From Whitmania pigra (taxonomy: Eukaryota > Annelida > Clitellata > Hirudinida > Haemopidae), in assembly GCA_021613335.1 (NCBI GenBank), contig JAJTWR010000021.1:1547501-1611500 (forward strand): a stretch of 64,000 nt of DNA, read 5' to 3'. Both the position numbers and the translations under genes were made by a program. This document shows positions 21,827 through 34,730 of the stretch, in pieces. The number at the start of each line of letters is the position of its first letter. Position 1 is the first letter of the stretch. The notes below the pieces were generated by a model, which searched no databases, was not told the origin of the DNA, and saw only the letters and a list, made by a program, of their open reading frames with translations.

Positions 21827-21856
21827 ATCATCATCATCATCATCATCATCATCATA
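21720..21856 (+). repeat. (ATC)n microsatellite
   Basis: About 45 ATC/TCA units with two extra-A interruptions (CATCAATCATC) and one CGTC unit near the start. Apparent poly-His and poly-Ser frames across it are artefacts. Confidence 0.98.
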
Positions 21857-22029
21857 ATCAAAATAATTCTCATTAAAAGATATGACATTATCATAAATGT
21901 TACAGTAATTATTATGTATTATGTTCCTGCCTGCAGTAGTGACAAGTCGTAAGATATTCCATGTCCTAATCCAAGCTATCATAAAATATCTCATTTGATG
22001 TTATAAAATCATCAGATATTATTTAAAGA

Positions 22030-22112
22030 AGCTCTTGAGAAAGGCTGGGATTTGAACTCCTAATGGAGTCGCACCAAGTCTAAAGACTTAATCACTCGTC
22101 TACCGACTCCTG
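22030..22112 (-). repeat. tRNA-like pseudogene or SINE head, Ser/Leu type
   Basis: On the minus strand TAGACGAGTGATTAAGTC matches the D-arm/A-box of class II (Ser/Leu) tRNAs and GAGTTCAAATCCC matches the B-box. The anticodon stem and acceptor stem do not pair well, so a working tRNA is unlikely. Confidence 0.5.
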
Positions 22113-22762
22113 GAATTAATAATTCGTGATAAATCATAACAAACAGAATCGTATACTTATTATACGTATACTCCTATACTTAGGGCACCTTTGTATATTA
22201 ACTAATATCTAAGAAACGGTAATGTTTCCAGATTCTTTGGCAAACGTCTCACCATGAATGCCATTTAGAACTGCTAATCCATCCATCCACTCCAGGTTTG
22301 CCATGCCTAAGTTGCAGTTCGTTAGAAGTTCCAGAAGGAGAGGGTCATCCGAGACACCTATAAGTTTCTTCTTCATGTACTCTTTTTCTATCTCTGCCTT
22401 CTCAGATACAAGGATGTCGTTTCAGATTTTTCCAGTTTGATAGGTGACCTTTTTCCTTGTAACCTAAAGTCAAGCGACCCAAAAAGTCCGAATTTTTCTT
22501 CTTAGATTAAGATTGATCTCCAAAGATAATTAATGAAGGAATAGTAAACACAAAATTGATATTTTATATTTAAGATTATTTTAGGGCTCATCTTGAAATT
22601 ATGGAATTACTGCCAAATAACTGCTTTCATCACTGAATTTTCATGCTAGCATTGCAAACAATTTTTAAAAGTTTAAGAAACGCAGAAAGTTACACTGCTT
22701 TACGCTAGAAAGTTTCATAGCTAGGCATGTATTTTGTATCCCGGTCACGGTCCCGGCTGCTC
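22113..22762. other. No gene seen
   Basis: AT-rich. A plus-strand 60-codon open frame at 22258 has no recognisable family. Confidence 0.4.
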
Positions 22763-23121
22763 TAATATTTAATAATTTCTAAAGCTATTTTCACTTTTTC
22801 CTCAATTAATTAAATAATTCATAAGTCAATAAATAGAATTTTTGAAAAAGGTTGAAAAGCGATGTGATTGCGGATTGATTTAGCAGTATAAAACTTCTGT
22901 AGTGTATCCACAACTAATGATAGCTCAAATCGCACGAAGCAATCTCGCACCACCAACAAAATTGGAAGAATCAATTTCGCTCCAGATCGAATTTATCAGA
23001 TACTTCATTCCTTCTTTCCATGTAGATACTCTGAAGATACAGTCTCCTTAAAAATGTCTGCATGGGATACCCGTTCATTGATGCTCAGTTTATACCACTC
23101 CTATTTACAAAACAAGGTGCC
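22763..23121 (+). repeat. Dispersed repeat family R1, copy 2
   Basis: Same orientation as 1165-1512. Homology stops abruptly after AACAAGGTGCCA at about 23121, where sequence resembling a hAT-type terminus (CAGAGGCGTAGCC) begins, suggesting a later insertion. Confidence 0.75.
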
Positions 23122-23647
23122 AGAGGCGTAGCCTGGGTATTTTGCGCCAGAACTCCCTCCAGAACTCTTGGAGTGCCCCACCACAAATCATATTGTCTGA
23201 AAGAAACCCTGAATCTCACATTACCACAAATAAAGATAATTAAATTATTCTTCTCTATATACAAACAGATTATTTATTTATAATTCCCTTATCCAAATTT
23301 ATGACGCATAGATTCATTGTGACATATTTTTTAACTTAAATATTAAAAATTTGATTTTTGTCGGCAGGTGCGACTTAATTGATTAATGATTGGAAGGAGT
23401 TGTTCGTGGCATCTTAAATAAGAATTTAAATTAAGTAAGAATTAAATTAATATGTTAATATTATAAATACCATAACATCATTCATGATATTTATCACAAC
23501 AGCATTAATAGTTGCACCAAAATGAGGTCTCCTATGAACCAAACTGGAGTGTTTCGAAGTAGTGTGATTAACTTGCAAGTGAAATAAAGCAACATGATTT
23601 ATTTACTAAATGATATTGATCTCAATTTATTTTAAAAACGTAATAAT
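23122..23647. other. Spacer 3' of VCP
   Basis: Begins with the possible transposon terminus CAGAGGCGTAGCCTGG (first bases at about 23119), then AT-rich sequence with no gene. Confidence 0.35.
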
Positions 23648-23653
23648 TTTATT
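23648..23653 (-). terminator. VCP poly(A) signal
   Basis: AATAAA on the minus strand, 33 nt beyond the VCP stop codon, implying a very short 3' UTR. A second candidate lies about 30 nt further on. Confidence 0.65.
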
Positions 23654-23685
23654 TTCAAAACTCATTGTGGCAATACATTAAATAT

Positions 23686-26671
<2,986 letters not shown>

Positions 26672-27020
26672 TCATGTTATAGTTGATTCATTGTTTGGAC
26701 TTCATCAATTATATACCTTCACAGTGAACCTGTATCCCAGAGCATGGTACATCTGCACAACTTCATTATCTGCTTTAAGATCTCAATTTATTTAAAAATC
26801 CTTGTTTCTTTCAATGCAATTATAAAGCCTATTGTACATGAGCTACATTTCATGCTCAGATCAATGATTCATTTATGGTTCTTGAAAGGGAGATTTTAAC
26901 TTTGAAATCTCATGAAATTTTACGTTATAATTGATGTACTGTTTGGACCTCAACAATTCTATACCTTCCAGTGAAGCTGTGTCTCACAGCATGGTACATT
27001 TGCTTAACTTCATCTACTCT
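26672..27020 (+). repeat. Two spaced ~100-bp direct duplicates
   Basis: 26672-26776 and 26922-27020 share GTTATAGTTGAT/GTTATAATTGAT, TGTTTGGAC, ATACCTTC, CAGTGAA and AGCATGGTACAT in the same order and orientation, with about 145 bp between them. Non-coding. Confidence 0.75.
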
Positions 27021-27662
27021 CAAAATGTTTTAAAATGTCTCTTAAGATTTGTTTATTTATAATATGTGATTTCCATATTTGAACACAGAGACTCGTTAAG
27101 CGAAAACGTTTGCCGCATGGAATTAACGAGGTTAACGAGTTCGTTACCGTCCTTTGAAGTATTGCTTCACTTTTGTCTTACAAATTGTTATGCGTGAACA
27201 GTCTGCATTCCCAAGTAGGAAGTTGATGCAAATCTTAAAATAAGAATAGTTTTGAGGAAGAATTGGAGAGAAAACGCAATACCAAAGCGACTCGTGACCA
27301 ATTTTGGTCAATTACAGCGAGCTCATGAATCGTTATTCTTTGAAGTTTGTAAACAATTTATTAACAGACATAATGCACATTCAAAAAATCAATCAGAAGA
27401 CCAATAACAATTATTCCTCATCATCAGCTAAGCCTTCAAATCCGTCATAAGTCTTCATATTTATTTTCGGCTCTTGTCGGATCGCAGACTAGTTCATAAT
27501 CCGGGAGGTCACTTTACTCCTTTCCTGTAGACTTAATTCCAACCTTTCTAAAGCCACTCAGAATCAAATCACTTTGTCCCATGCTCGTGCAGCCCATGTG
27601 CACACCTCGGAATACACGGCCTTCCTGACGCGTCCAGACGGTGTGTAAGTATATGTGCCATT
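27021..27662. other. No gene seen
   Basis: No supported gene. The left end of the foldback-like element and its putative target duplicate lie at the right edge. Confidence 0.4.
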
Positions 27663-28610
27663 TGGCACCCCGTCATAACAGCCTGGCGACAGAATAGCCC
27701 CGTCAAAATAGCTCAAGACAAAACAGCCCCGACAAAACCGCCCCGACAAAACAGCCCCGTCGAAACAGCCCGGCGTCAAAATAGCCCAGGACGAAAAAAT
27801 CCCGTCAAAATGGCCCGTCAAAATAACCCCGTCAAAATAACCCCGACAAAATAGCCCGGCGACAAAACAACCCGGCGACAAAATAGCCCGGCGACATAAT
27901 AGCCCCGACAAAACAGCCCCGTCAAAACAACCCTGTCACCTGGGTCGGACTGGCTTAAAAAAACGGCCCGGGAAATTTTATTTAACTCCTAGTTTGATCA
28001 ACTTAAACATAAGAAACACTAGAGTCTCAAATTTCTATTCACAATTAACTATTATAACAGCTTTTTCATCGTTTCACTAGTCGATGCTAAAACATCAATG
28101 ATTTCATTGTTATTGATTCTTGGAAAAGAGTCTTTCTCACAAGACATCAGCATGAATATTCGTAGAATTGACTGGTTCAGAAAATTTCTTAATCTGTTCA
28201 AAACGTATTTCAATTTTGAAAACGACCTCTCAAGCAACTTGTGATGAGGATAATGTCAACACAAATTTGTAAGCCAGATACAAATTTGAATAAGCAAGAC
28301 TATGCAAATTAAACTTCTGGAGAACAATAATAACAACAAACAATACTCAAAACGGTCAAAGCATTCAAGCCACTAATTTCGAATTAAATTTTGATTCAGT
28401 TTCACAACATTTTTTAAAAAATACTTTGACATGGAGTTATCATTGGGCTATTTTGATGGGGCTATTTTGTCGGGGCTATTTTGGCGGGGCCATTTTGACG
28501 GGATGTTTCCGTCCTGGGCTATTTTGACGCCGACCTGTTTCGACAGGGCTATTTTGACGGGGCTGTTTTGTCCGGGCTTTTCTGTCGCCGGGCTCTTATG
28601 ACGGGTCACC
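27663..28610. mobile_element. Foldback-like element with tandem-repeat inverted termini
   Basis: The left arm (27663-about 27940) and right arm (about 28443-28610) are inverted relative to each other. Each is made of degenerate units of about 15 bp of the type CCCCGTCAAAATAGC. The outer ends correspond: GGCACCCCGTCATAA on the left and the complement of TTATGACGGGTCACC on the right. GTGCCATT flanks both ends directly (27655-27662 and 28611-28618), a plausible 8-bp target-site duplication, or 9 bp with one mismatch. Long inverted ends made of internal tandem repeats are the hallmark of foldback elements. Between the arms lies a hAT transposase fragment. No element-specific transposase is seen, so the element is probably non-autonomous. 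The open frame through the left arm is an artefact of the repeats. Confidence 0.8.
27940..28275 (-). pseudogene. hAT transposase C-terminal fragment with terminus
   Basis: The minus strand reads LYLAYKFVLTLSSSQVA then, after a frameshift, ERSFSKLKYVLNRLRNFL and NNEIIDVLASTSETMKKLL, the hAT C-terminal dimerisation region, ending in a stop. The sequence continues to a hAT terminus GGGTCGGACTGGC at about 27943-27955. It is homologous over about 300 bp to 29930-30430 in the opposite orientation, and lies inside the foldback-like element. Confidence 0.85.
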
Positions 28611-28919
28611 GTGCCATTCTGCATCCATTCCTCCCACTCAGACCTGACAATTTATCAACGATTTGTAGTTGCAGTTTGGATGATAGATCACCAGTGATCT
28701 GCCAAAAGAAATATTATTATATTTTTAGTTTTAACTGAAATTACCGTTGATTATATGATAGCTTCAAATAATAGTTTGTATTAAAAATAACCAAACTGAA
28801 ACAGCAAAGTCATTACACAAGGAGTCTAAATATATATATATAATAATAAGCTTCCGACGTCAATGGTTGTAACGCAAAATTATATTATTATTTTTTAATA
28901 AAATATTTTTTAACACATC

Positions 28920-30430
28920 AACGACTGGAAAAGGATGTATGATTTGGTTTGTGGCTTTGAAAAGTTAGGCATTGATTTAAGTAAATGTATTGGCAATTCC
29001 ACCGATGGTGCGTCTAATATGCAAGGTTAATACAATGGATTCAATGCCTTGTTAAATACAGCTTCTCCGGGTCAGATTCATGTATGGTGTTATGCCCGTG
29101 TCTTAAATTTGGTAATGGGTGACGTCACTAAAAAAGAGGTTGAAGTTGTTACTTTATTTAGGGTTTTAAACGCATGTGCAGTCTTTCTTCGGGAATCATA
29201 GTACGATTCAGTTTTTGGTTGTTTGGTGTGAATTTAGCAATACATACATTGAAATACATATCTGTAATTGGTGAAACCTGTTGGTGGGCAAAAGGCAGAG
29301 CTCTTACTAAAATATTTGGAAATTTCTTAATCAAACCCTCCAATCAAGAAACCCAAGTTATCGATTTTTTGTACATTTGGCATGCTACAAACATTTCATG
29401 ATATTTCTACTTCAAACAAATTCAATAATTATGTCCGATACACAGCAAAAGCTCTGTTAGATTCATTGACAAGTTTTCAATTTATTCTAACGGCACAATT
29501 ATTTTTGAAAATATTTGAACACACAACGCCATTATAGGAATATTTGCAACCAATTGGAATGGATATACTACGAGCCTATAAGATGGTTCAAGACTGAATT
29601 AAGCTGATGAATTAAGTAGATAAAAATTTTGATTCCATTTTTCAAGCAGCTACAAATTAAAAAATTTGCAAACAGTGAACTAGAAAAAAGAAATATCGAC
29701 ATTGAAGTGCAGACGGTTTTGAAAGAAAAAGAATTATAGCCAACCAACCACTTGAAAGTGCGAAAGATAATTTTTGTGTCAATGTTCACTGGTTATGGAT
29801 CAAGTAATTAATAGTTTAAAACAGAGATTCTCTTTGCATAGTTGTCTTTACGCTGATTTATCTTGTTTAGATACAAGAAATTTTTCAGAAATTTTGAAAA
29901 GAATGCCTAGCGATGCATTGCAGCACCTGAGTGAGAACAGATTAAGAAATTTGCTGAGCCAATCAACTCATTCATGCTGATGTCTTGTGAGAAGAACCTT
30001 CTTTCAAGAATCAATAATAATGAAATCATTGATGTTTTAGCATCGACTAGTGAAACGATGAAAAAGCTGTTATACTAATTAACAGTGAATAGAAATTTTA
30101 GACTCTAGTGTTTCTTATGTTTAAGTTGTTAAAACTAGGAGTTATTTAACTGTTTCAAGTTATTTTGCATAATTACGAATTTGATAAATAAAATATGAAT
30201 GTAATAAATATGAATGTAATAAATAAAAAGATTCTTGAAATTTAAAATGGTTTTTTGAACTTTAAAATTTTATTATTATATATGAAGTAATTAAAGAAAA
30301 ATATATACAAATTAAATTAAATTGAAAATAAGTTTAAAATATTAAATTATTGAAAAAATTATATAAAACTATGAAGTGGGTCGCCACGACCAAATTTCCC
30401 GAGCCGGTTTTTTAAGCCAGTCCGACCCTG
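28920..30430 (+). pseudogene. hAT-family (ZMYM-like) transposase relic
   Basis: Plus-strand pieces in order: LVCGFEKLGIDLSKCIGNST, DGASNMQG, IHVWCYARVLNLVMGDVTK (about 28925-29140), then YISVIGETCWWAKGRALTKI (about 29250), FSLHSCLYADLSCLDTRNFS (about 29830), and a damaged dimerisation domain reaching about 30075. Multiple stops and frameshifts; inactive. The 3' terminus is CAGGGTCGGACTGGC read on the minus strand, ending at 30430, directly against the pogo-like sequence. The N-terminal part and 5' terminus are not recognisable. Confidence 0.85.
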
Positions 30431-31008
30431 CCCAGGATGATTGCAATGTGACATCCGCTTAAGTTGAGCAACTTCTTAACTGACTCCTCTTTATGAGCAG
30501 TCAATGCATCCATGATAAACCGCGAGCTCTTTGAAAAGAATCCGCCCGGTCTCGTTTGAGAACATTTCTGAATCCAGAGCTTCATGCTAAATATTTTTCG
30601 CATTATCTCTTAAAAATCAATATTGGTTTTGACTTGGTGCCAGCCACAGAGCATCCAAGTATGGCTGTGGAACATGTCCGTTCGTGACCACTTGTTGTTA
30701 TTGCCACAGTTCTGGCGCCAGATGCTTCCGCTGTTCTCCTGGCGGGAATGCCGAAAGCTATATCTTCCTTTCTTCCAAGACCCATAGCATTAGATCAGTC
30801 TCTAACTTTGGCCATTTCGCATTTTGTCCACGGCATGCACGTTTCTCGGATTCAGTTTCTCAAGCAAGCATTCCTTCTTTCTCCATTCACGAACCGACAC
30901 TTCATTAACGTTTAACTCCCGAGCAGCTGTTCCGTTACCTTTGTCTTTTGCTCTAGAAACGACTTGAAGCTTATAGGCAGCAGTGTACGAGTTATGTTTA
31001 TCAGCCAC
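30431..31008 (-). pseudogene. pogo/Tigger-like transposase fragment
   Basis: The minus strand starts MADKHNSYTAAYKLQVVSRA, a helix-turn-helix DNA-binding domain of the CENP-B/Brinker type, continuing ARELNVNEVSVREWRKK. After frameshifts come the DDE pieces TVAITTSGHERTCS with CSVAGTKSKPILIFKR, then FFSKSSRFIMDALTAHKEES and LLNLSGCHIAI. The reading breaks off exactly where the hAT terminus begins (30430/30431), so the hAT element most likely inserted into it. AT-rich sequence to about 31335, ending in a CGTAAAAATACG palindrome, may be the 5' end of the same element. Confidence 0.82.
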
Positions 31009-31335
31009 TTTCCTAACGATATTTCGTCTATATTTAAATCAAGCACTTCTATCTACATATCACTGTATCTATCAAGCACTGGCCGCTCAGCCAACGGTAG
31101 GTCTTTTGACAACTTTTATTAAGTATTTTATATTTTAGAAACTGCTTCAATTTAATATTTAAATATATATAATTTTAATTATAATGTTAAATTTCTTTAG
31201 CCTAAAGAAAAAAATGCGTCTATTGGTGCATGTTTTAATCGTTTGCGTGTTTTATTAGTGATTTTTTACATAAATTGGAAAAATTGCGTGTTATATTCGT
31301 CTGCGTGTTAATTTCGTAAAAATACGGTAACTTAA

Positions 31336-31883
31336 TGTATTCACATTCGACCTTATTTCGAACAGATGATGCTAAATTCAGAGAAAGAAGTGGATTTTTT
31401 TTCATGAAGAGATGGGAAAATTTAACTGTTTGTTCGTGAACTTGTTCTTAATATTAATTAATTAAGATGCCTCATCTGATAAAAGGATGATTAATAAACT
31501 ATGAGAAGTCGAATATAAAATTTTGGATGATGCAAAATATAAGAAAATCGATTTGTTTAAAAAAATTCCCTACAATGTCTCCCACTTGCGTTGACACTCC
31601 AGTGAGAAATAGCTCGCAGTCAGTGAAGCATGTCGGCAAATGAAATGTGAACGGTTGCACTTCACAATTTCTGAATGGTGTGTGAACTGAGGTACCGCGT
31701 AGTTACTTTGAGTTTGCTCTACTTAATCACGAATTTGTTTTAAGGAAATTGTTCAAATATTAGAATTCATTTCAGTCATCTTTCGCAGCTTGATGATAAT
31801 GATTGGTTGTAGCTTTGTTCTGAATCCTGTATAATGTTTATTTATCCTGTTAAAGTGGATTATTAATTGTACGAAAAGCAATT
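31336..31883. other. Upstream region of the mucin-like gene
   Basis: No gene. Would hold the promoter and possibly a 5' exon with a signal peptide for the downstream gene, but none could be identified. Confidence 0.35.
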
Positions 31884-34662
31884 ATGAACGAGTCAACGAT
31901 CACTTCCGACTCCACGAATTACTTGGACCTCGGGGAGAACACAGTCTCATATGTAGCTCCACACATAATCACATATGATTTTTATTCCACATTGGTAGGC
32001 AGCAAGGTACTTGAACTCCAGTCATCAATTTCCCAGTTCATCAATGCATCGACAGTTGACAATCCATCGACATCAGACGAAAGTTTCGTCTCTTCTTCAT
32101 CTACCTCGTCTTCGACGACAAATTATTTAGAAACAATATCAATCTCAAGGTTAGATGTCGATGCTTCCACCATCAGTGATCTGCTTCCTGATGGATCATC
32201 AGCTACGAAAACTTTCCTGACCTTCCATCCGTCCTCTTCAAGTGATTCTAACACGAAACCAGAACTTTCACATCCCCAAACTCAAGTGTCCAATAGAACA
32301 ACTGCTTTTGAAACCGCTACCGTCAGCACAACAACTTTACTCTTCAACAACGAAAACGACGGAACAAGTACCATATCCACCGCTCAGGAAACTACACGTT
32401 CCGTAGGCACAGAGACAAACCTATCGACTACTGATGAAAGAACGAGTTTTTCAACTCTTGCAACAACAATTGACTCTGTCAGCAAAAGCAAATCACCAAT
32501 CACAGTTTCTACGATTTCTCAATGGAATACTGAAACACAAACAACTGCCTTTCAAAGAACGGAGTTTACAACAAATAATCCAGTAACAGAATTACCATCA
32601 AAATCTGATTCTTTCGATGGACAAAGACTTGCTGCAGCTCTTGGAACTTTGGCTGTCATCCTGGTGCTCGCAGTCGTCATAATTTTGTTGGCTTTGTGGT
32701 GGAGGTGAAGAATTTATTTTCGTGATTTTTTCAGATTTCGTTGCTTTAACGTAATTTCCATGACCTCAGTCTTCTCGACAGAACACAAAAATTCATGAAT
32801 ATTTTAAGTTTCAATAATATTTGCATCTAATAATATTTAGATTACTATAATTTTTATTATTAGTATTATTCCCAATTTTCAACCTGTTGCAAGCACTTTA
32901 TCCATCACTCATTAGTAGCATCAAATTTGAAATAAATAGTGAACTAAATTTATAGTTAAAACATCATTGTAAATAAAGCATATTTATAAAATTCTAATTC
33001 ATGTGCGTCATCATTATCATCATCGCTTAAGGAATCGTGAGAGTAGGATCATGATCATCTATTTTTCATAAGAACAATCATGTTTCGATTCACAGTATTG
33101 TGTAGCTATTGTGCTATTTAAAAACGATTTTAATAGTAAAAGTAATTTTTGTAAAATTTTGTGATAACATATCATAATATTGCCACTTTCAAGATGAGAT
33201 GCTTTTTTAAAATTTATTTATAATTCCATTCCAATCATTCAATTGCTTGGTGCCTTCAACAACTGTTTAATGTGTGTTTGCAAAATAAGGAATTGTATAA
33301 TTAATTTGTTGTGATGCCATATTCGAATATAAAAGGACTGGGAAAAGTCCGAGAAGAAAGGAAGTTCGGGTTTGATGAGGATTGCAAGTATAACTGTTTT
33401 GAGGGCGAATACGTACTTTGGGAGATATTAGCGACATATTTCAGTCGCTTTTCAGTTTCTAAGTTTTTGCTGCCAATAAAGTTTCTGTTCAGTTTTATAA
33501 AGTTGGATTATCCATAGAAAGACCCAACAATCATCATAGCCATATTGCAGCTTGACAATAATTATTCACATAACCTTTAGATTTAAAAATAAACAACAAT
33601 TTACAAATTTAAATTATCGACCATTTTTAAGAAGGTGAGCGTTGGATACCGCTACTCGAGTGACCTCAAAAGCATAAGATCACATGGATACAAATCACAT
33701 GCAAAAGTCATATCCGGTTGAACAAAGAAAGTTTCTTTAAGAAACGAGACGTAACTTGGAAGAGTTTTTGGCTAGAAGCAAAAAAAGGTCATTTCTTAAA
33801 ATTGTGATAGGGTTTGCCCGACCCCCTTTGACAAAAGATAAAATGATGTTATTGTGGAAGAAACCTAACATTGAATTCATATTTTACAACAAACATTGTC
33901 CATAAGATTTTAAATTTATTTACAAAATAATGTTCATAAACGAGGTAAACAAAAGTAAATAAGACAATGATTAATTAATTATTTAATACATTTAGTCAAA
34001 GAATACTTGAGACCAATCGCGAGTCTAGAGAACAAATGAGACAAAAATTAATTTAAGATATATACAAAATTTTTATGCAAGTTTTTGGCAAAAATGTTGG
34101 CAATATTTATATATATAAAACGTTAATTTCAATTTGAGGGATAGCATACTTTCATTGTATTGCGTGGTTTTTGCTCATTTAGATCAAGAAAAATCAATTA
34201 AGCTTTGTGACTATTTATAAATCCTAATCATTGTTTCTTTCATATAGGTCCAGAAAGCAGAAACTGCGCATGACTCTGCTGAAGCTGAGAAGCGTCAGTC
34301 AACAAACTCGCACATCCGCCGTAGATCCACCGGACATTTGCCTAGATGTCAGCTCTTTTGCTCTTTCTCAAGTTTTTCCTGAAGGTGATGACAGACAAGG
34401 AAAGCCTGATGTTGCCTCCCACGCGTTCAGGAGGATGCTGAGCGCCCATGAAGATGCCCTTTACTTTTCCAGAGAGGATGCGATAAACAGATCGATTTCT
34501 ATGGTGCATCTAGGCATCCACTGTGGTCCCAGCGATCATTTTAGTCAAACTCAAGAAAACCGAGTCCAGTCAACACAAGACCTCAGCACTTGCCAAACTC
34601 CTTTTTCGGAAGGCACTTTAGGGATGATCATTAAAAATCTCGACTCTTCATCCGCGGTCTAG
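31884..34662 (+). CDS. Mucin-like single-pass membrane protein, unknown family, two exons
   Basis: Exon 1 31884-32704 and exon 2 34248-34662 join in phase (donor AG|GTGAAG, acceptor TTTCATATAG) to give 411 residues. Residues 1 to about 248 are extremely rich in Ser and Thr with N-glycosylation sequons (for example NES and NAS), as expected of an O-glycosylated ectodomain. A hydrophobic span of about 22 residues (roughly 250-272, LGTLAVILVLAVVIILLALWW) is followed by basic RSRKQKLR, so the C-terminal part of about 140 residues should be cytoplasmic. No signal peptide precedes the ectodomain. Either an upstream exon is missed or the span acts as a reverse signal-anchor. The cytoplasmic tail shows no known domain. 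It could be a surface mucin or an adhesion/receptor-like protein. I do not recognise the family and infer only topology. Confidence 0.7.
32705..34247 (+). other. Intron of the mucin-like gene
   Basis: AT-rich 1.5-kb intron. Near 33766 it holds TTTTTGGCTAGAAGCAAAA followed by GGGTTTGCCC. An inverted copy of the same two motifs lies at about 34930-34985, suggesting a low-copy interspersed repeat. Confidence 0.5.
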
Positions 34663-34724
34663 ATTTATAAATAATTTGAGCTAATATTTTTGTCATATTC
34701 ATGAAAAATTTTAAAGTTTTATGC

Positions 34725-34730
34725 AATAAA
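34725..34730 (+). terminator. Poly(A) signal of the mucin-like gene
   Basis: Canonical AATAAA 63 nt after the stop codon, supporting the two-exon gene model and its 3' end. Confidence 0.75.

Noticed and set aside
21639..21952. Open frames with poly-His, poly-Ser or poly-Ile tracts
   Set aside because: They are three readings of the ATC microsatellite and have no conserved flanking sequence.
22030..22112. Functional Ser or Leu tRNA gene
   Set aside because: D-arm and B-box fit, but the anticodon stem and acceptor stem cannot form.
27564..27911. 115-codon Cys/Gly/Phe-rich open frame
   Set aside because: It runs through the ~15-bp tandem array of the foldback left arm; the periodic residues come from the repeat unit.
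27663..28610. CRISPR-like array from regularly spaced short repeats
   Set aside because: The DNA is animal nuclear; the repeats are degenerate, contiguous without spacers, and arranged as inverted termini of an element.
34231..34662. Separate single-exon gene starting at the ATG in this frame
   Set aside because: The sequence just upstream is a strong acceptor whose phase joins exactly to the exon ending in the membrane span at 32704.
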